From the NCBI GenBank assembly GCA_947591565.1, contig CANQDH010000039.1, positions 1 to 8,266 on the forward strand: a DNA stretch of 8,266 nt, given 5' to 3'. The notes below the pieces were generated by a model. The model did no database searches. It was not told the DNA's origin and saw only the letters and a program-made list of their open reading frames with translations. Origin of the DNA: an uncultured Bacilli bacterium. Lineage in GTDB: Bacteria; Bacillota_I; Bacilli_A; RF39; UBA660. Shown here one piece after another: positions 5,945-8,266 of the stretch (its first letter is position 1; every line of letters starts with the position of its first letter). A program made the position numbers and the translations under genes.

Positions 5945-7964
5945 AGTCTTTATTGTCATCATCCTTTTTTGTTATGTATTTTATTTTTTTCAAAATAAAG
6001 ACCATTTATCACATTACCACGGTGATGAGACAAGTTTTACAGGTATTATTAAAGATATTAAAAAAAGCGATAATAAAGTAACTTTAATTATCAAAGCCAA
6101 GGAAAATCTTTTAGTAAATTATTATACCGATGAAACCTTTGATTATAAGTTAGGCGACTACATCACCATTAATGGTACTTTATCGAAACCAAGTCCTAAT
6201 ACTAATTTTCACCTTTTTAATTATCAAAATTATTTACTAAGTAAAAAAATATATTATATAATAAGCGCTAAAACAATTACGAAAGTAAAGAATAATTCTA
6301 ATTTATTTTACAGTTTAAAACAAACTATTTTAAATAGGTTAAATAAACTACAAAATGGTTATTTAAAAGCCTTAATTGTTGGTGATAATAGTAGTATATC
6401 TTCTGATAAATTAAGTAGTTATCAAAATAATGGTATAAGTCATTTACTAGCCATATCAGGAATGCATGTTACTATTTTATCTTCAGTTATTTTATGGCTT
6501 TTAAATAAAATCAATAAAAAAACAGTTATAAACGAAATCATTATTATTCTTTTTTTTCTTTTTTATGCCTTTTTGGTATCTTTTTCGGTATCGATTATAA
6601 GGGCTAGTTTAATGCTTATCATATCGCGACTTTCTAAACTATTTAAGAAAAAAATAAAACCTTTAAATATTTTTTTTCTTACACTTATGATAACTTTATT
6701 TATTAATCCTTTTTATTTATATAGTATTAGTTTTAAATATAGTTACACCATATGTTTTTATTTAATTGTTTTTAGTAAATTAATCAATAAAAGAAAAAAT
6801 TATATATATAAAACGTTTATGACATCTTTAATAGCTTTTTTAGTAAGTTTACCAGTTCAAATTAATAATTTTTATACTGTTAATTTTTTAAGTATTGTTT
6901 TAAATATCTTTTTTGTACCTTTTTTTTCTATAATTATTTTTCCCTTGGCTTTAATAACTTTTCTTTTTCCTCTTTCGATAAATCTTTTTAATATAGTATC
7001 TAATCTTTTTGAAAATATGTCTTTATTTTGTAATCAGATAACTTTTTTTAAATTTTCTTTTGCATATATAAATGCTTTCTTTTATATTTATTATTATCTT
7101 ATTATTACTCTTTGTTTTATAAAACCAAAAAAAGGTATCGTTCTTTTCCTTATATCTCTTTTTATGCATTATCATCTTAATTATATTAGAAATTTTTCAA
7201 AGATAGTTATGTTTGATGTTGGACAAGGTGATTCTCTTTTAATTAGTTTAAAACATAATCGAGCTAATATTTTAATTGATACTGGAGGCGTTATTAATTA
7301 TAAAGGAGAAAGTAGTTACGCAACATCTCTTAAGACCATTATTCCTTCTTTAAAAGCAGATGGTATTAAAAAACTTGATTATTTAATTCTTACACATGGA
7401 GATTATGATCATATGGGTGAAGCTATTAATTTAGTTAATAATTTTAAAGTTGACAAAGTTATTTTTAATTGCGGCGATTATAATGATTTAGAGCAGGAAT
7501 TAATAAATGTTTTAGATAAGAAAAAAATACCATATTATAGTTGCATCAGTGATTTAACTATCAATGATGAAAAATTATTCTTTTTATATAGTGATACTTA
7601 TGATAATGAAAATGATAATAGTAATGTTATTTATTTTACTTATGATAATTATAAATTTTTGTTCATGGGTGATGCAAGTTTGAAAGTTGAACAAAATTTA
7701 CTTCAAAAATATGATATAAATAATATCGATGTTCTTAAAGTAGGACATCATGGAAGTAAAACGAGTAGTAGTAGAGAATTTATAGAAACGATTAATCCTA
7801 AATATGCACTTATTAGTGCTGGCAAAAATAATAAATATGGTCATCCAAGTAAGGAAACGCTTTCTAATTTAGATGATTCAAACATATATAGAACAGATTT
7901 AAATGGAAGTATTGTTTTTAAATTTAATAAAAATCACTTTAAAGTTCAAACATGTCATAATTAA
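5913..7964 (+). CDS. comEC: Competence protein ComEC (DNA uptake channel with metallo-beta-lactamase-like domain)
   Basis: ComEC forms the membrane channel through which single-stranded DNA enters the cytoplasm. The start at 5913 gives 683 residues with Lys/Arg before a first helix (12-28) and overlaps comEA by 32 bases; the in-frame ATG at 5892 lacks a ribosome binding site and adds seven residues. Order: membrane helix, DUF4131/OB-like extracellular region (about 41-128), multi-pass Competence domain (about 150-415) with HLLAISGMHV (177-186), then a metallo-beta-lactamase-like domain (about 430-683). The latter has FDVGQGDS (434-441), THGDYDH (494-500), GDAS (586-589), VGHHGSK (610-616) and YGHPS (642-646). 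The HxDxDH form replaces HxHxDH, a variant common in ComEC. All expected domains are present, so this gene looks intact. It is somewhat shorter than B. subtilis ComEC. Confidence 0.95.
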   Translation: MKRLKITLLFKVFIVIILFCYVFYFFQNKDHLSHYHGDETSFTGIIKDIKKSDNKVTLIIKAKENLLVNYYTDETFDYKLGDYITINGTLSKPSPNTNFHLFNYQNYLLSKKIYYIISAKTITKVKNNSNLFYSLKQTILNRLNKLQNGYLKALIVGDNSSISSDKLSSYQNNGISHLLAISGMHVTILSSVILWLLNKINKKTVINEIIIILFFLFYAFLVSFSVSIIRASLMLIISRLSKLFKKKIKPLNIFFLTLMITLFINPFYLYSISFKYSYTICFYLIVFSKLINKRKNYIYKTFMTSLIAFLVSLPVQINNFYTVNFLSIVLNIFFVPFFSIIIFPLALITFLFPLSINLFNIVSNLFENMSLFCNQITFFKFSFAYINAFFYIYYYLIITLCFIKPKKGIVLFLISLFMHYHLNYIRNFSKIVMFDVGQGDSLLISLKHNRANILIDTGGVINYKGESSYATSLKTIIPSLKADGIKKLDYLILTHGDYDHMGEAINLVNNFKVDKVIFNCGDYNDLEQELINVLDKKKIPYYSCISDLTINDEKLFFLYSDTYDNENDNSNVIYFTYDNYKFLFMGDASLKVEQNLLQKYDINNIDVLKVGHHGSKTSSSREFIETINPKYALISAGKNNKYGHPSKETLSNLDDSNIYRTDLNGSIVFKFNKNHFKVQTCHN

Positions 7965-7969
7965 TAGGT

Positions 7970-7989
7970 AAAAAGTAAAAACTTTTTTT
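7970..7989 (+). terminator. Weak hairpin with T-run after comEC
   Basis: AAAAAGT (7970-7976), loop AAAA, ACTTTTT (7981-7987), followed by two more T. A 7-bp stem with one G-C pair begins five bases after the comEC stop. Position fits a terminator, but the stem is weak, and read-through into the hairpins further on is likely. Confidence 0.4.
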
Positions 7990-8072
7990 AAAAATTAAAA
8001 TATATTATAAAAAAGGCATATAAATAGTAATTATGCATATAATAAAAATGTCTACAAATGTTTTTAATTTTT

Positions 8073-8107
8073 GGGTTATAACAAGTCATAACCTGACTTG
8101 TTTATAA
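8073..8107 (+). promoter_or_regulatory. Interlocked inverted repeats (alternative hairpins)
   Basis: Two pairs are interleaved in the order a-b-a'-b'. GGTTAT (8074-8079) pairs with ATAACC (8088-8093), and ACAAGTC (8081-8087) pairs with GACTTGT (8095-8101). The second can extend to TTATAA on the left and TTTATAA on the right with one bulged T, spanning 8076-8107. As RNA the linking segments are too short for both full stems to form a pseudoknot, so they would be mutually exclusive. As DNA the symmetry could be an operator, and a TATAAT (8103-8108) lies at its right edge. Confidence 0.55.
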
Positions 8108-8111
8108 TAGT

Positions 8112-8133
8112 ACGCTAATGCTATTAGCGTTTT
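8112..8133 (+). terminator. 8-bp hairpin followed by T-run
   Basis: ACGCTAAT (8112-8119), loop GCT, ATTAGCGT (8123-8130), then TTT. The arms are perfect complements with three G-C pairs. The T-run is short (four including the arm), so this may be a weak terminator or only a structural hairpin in the same transcript as the neighbouring repeats. Confidence 0.45.
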
Positions 8134-8143
8134 CATATAGATG

Positions 8144-8168
8144 ATGAGCCTATAAAAGGGCTCATTTT
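8144..8168 (+). terminator. Intrinsic terminator upstream of the last gene
   Basis: ATGAGCC (8144-8150), an 8-base loop, GGCTCAT (8159-8165), with the final T of the arm starting a TTTT run. Four of seven pairs are G-C, the most stable stem in the window. It ends about 24 bases before the -35 of the next promoter, so it would end transcription from comEC or from any small RNA made from this gap. Confidence 0.65.
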
Positions 8169-8191
8169 ATATTTATTAGAAATTTTTTGTA

Positions 8192-8220
8192 TTGTCATAA
8201 ATAAAAAGTTGTGATAGAAT
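8192..8220 (+). promoter_or_regulatory. Strong sigma-A promoter for the last gene
   Basis: TTGTCA (8192-8197), a 17-base spacer and TAGAAT (8215-8220), each with five of six consensus bases, plus TG at 8212-8213 giving an extended -10. Transcription would start near 8227 and leave a leader of about 30 bases. This is the best promoter match in the window. Confidence 0.8.
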
Positions 8221-8256
8221 AATTTATAGAATAAGAAAGTAAAGGAGATGTAATTT

Positions 8257-8266
8257 ATGTTTACAA
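8257..8266 (+). CDS. Start of a gene cut by the window edge
   Basis: AAAGGAG (8241-8247) stands nine bases before an ATG at 8257, downstream of the strong promoter. Only ATG TTT ACA A is visible (Met-Phe-Thr), so the product cannot be identified. Its own promoter and the terminator before it show a separate transcription unit from comEC. Confidence 0.7.

Larger units (their letters stand above)
7990..8191. other. Non-coding stretch with clustered inverted repeats
   Basis: The gap between comEC and the next start codon is 292 bases (7965-8256). No open frame with a ribosome binding site was found on either strand, and no tRNA, T-box or riboswitch that I recognise. The first part (7990-8070) is plain A/T-rich DNA with a TATAAT at 8038-8043 that lacks a good -35. 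The second part (8073-8168) contains four inverted-repeat pairs, listed separately. The stretch could be a 3' UTR, a leader, an operator or a small RNA. Confidence 0.5.

Noticed and set aside
8074..8101. H-type RNA pseudoknot
   Set aside because: The order of the arms fits, but the last connecting segment is one base (8094) and would have to span a 6-bp stem, which is sterically unlikely with both stems complete. Alternative hairpins are more reasonable.
1..8266. CRISPR array, insertion sequence, toxin-antitoxin pair, phage genes
   Set aside because: No regularly spaced repeats, transposase motifs, terminal inverted repeats or phage-like products were found on either strand.

Overview
The window is strongly A+T-rich DNA with short gaps between genes, good Shine-Dalgarno sites and families typical of low-GC Gram-positive bacteria (Bacillota): a lipoprotein of the YerB type, an LCP ligase, a VanZ-like protein, a SEDS glycosyltransferase, ComEA/ComEC and a tiny YjcZ-like membrane protein. 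This suggests a low-GC member of the Bacilli or a related uncultured gut lineage, but the species cannot be named from the sequence alone. Tryptophan is read as TGG, no TGA lies in frame in the long genes, and all visible stops are TAA or TAG, so the code behaves as table 11.

Region 1 (1-3732, + strand) is a tightly packed cell-envelope operon. It holds the 3' end of a polyprenyl-phosphate sugar-1-phosphate transferase (start outside the window), a DUF3048/YerB-like lipoprotein, a large LCP (LytR-CpsA-Psr) protein with an extra extracellular domain and a very acidic tail, and a VanZ-like membrane protein. The sugar transferase would start a lipid-linked surface glycan and the LCP enzyme would attach a finished polymer to peptidoglycan, so the set reads as the end of a capsule or wall-polymer locus. 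An A/T-rich inverted repeat closes it.

Region 2 (3769-4087) is a convergent/divergent gap. It carries one small minus-strand gene (3781-3942) for a 53-residue Gly/Tyr-rich protein with a single membrane helix, of the YjcZ/tiny-TM type, behind a perfect AGGAGGT site. It shares the terminator with region 1. A putative promoter for the next + strand genes follows, preceded by regularly spaced TTTAAA elements.

Region 3 (4088-7964, + strand) holds a SEDS (FtsW/RodA/SpoVE) peptidoglycan polymerase, then comEA and comEC for DNA uptake. The SEDS gene and comEA are separated by a perfect all-A/T 16-bp hairpin; comEA and comEC overlap. The competence pair would bind double-stranded DNA at the membrane and pass a single strand through the ComEC channel.

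Region 4 (7965-8266) has no recognisable gene until its last ten bases. It holds a weak terminator after comEC, two interlocked inverted repeats that cannot both form fully, two more hairpins, the second a good intrinsic terminator, and then a clear sigma-A promoter and ribosome binding site leading into a gene cut off by the window edge.

No defence island, CRISPR array, insertion sequence, tRNA or rRNA was seen. The least explained elements are the 8073-8168 hairpin cluster, the tiny glycine-rich gene, and the domain composition of the LCP protein.
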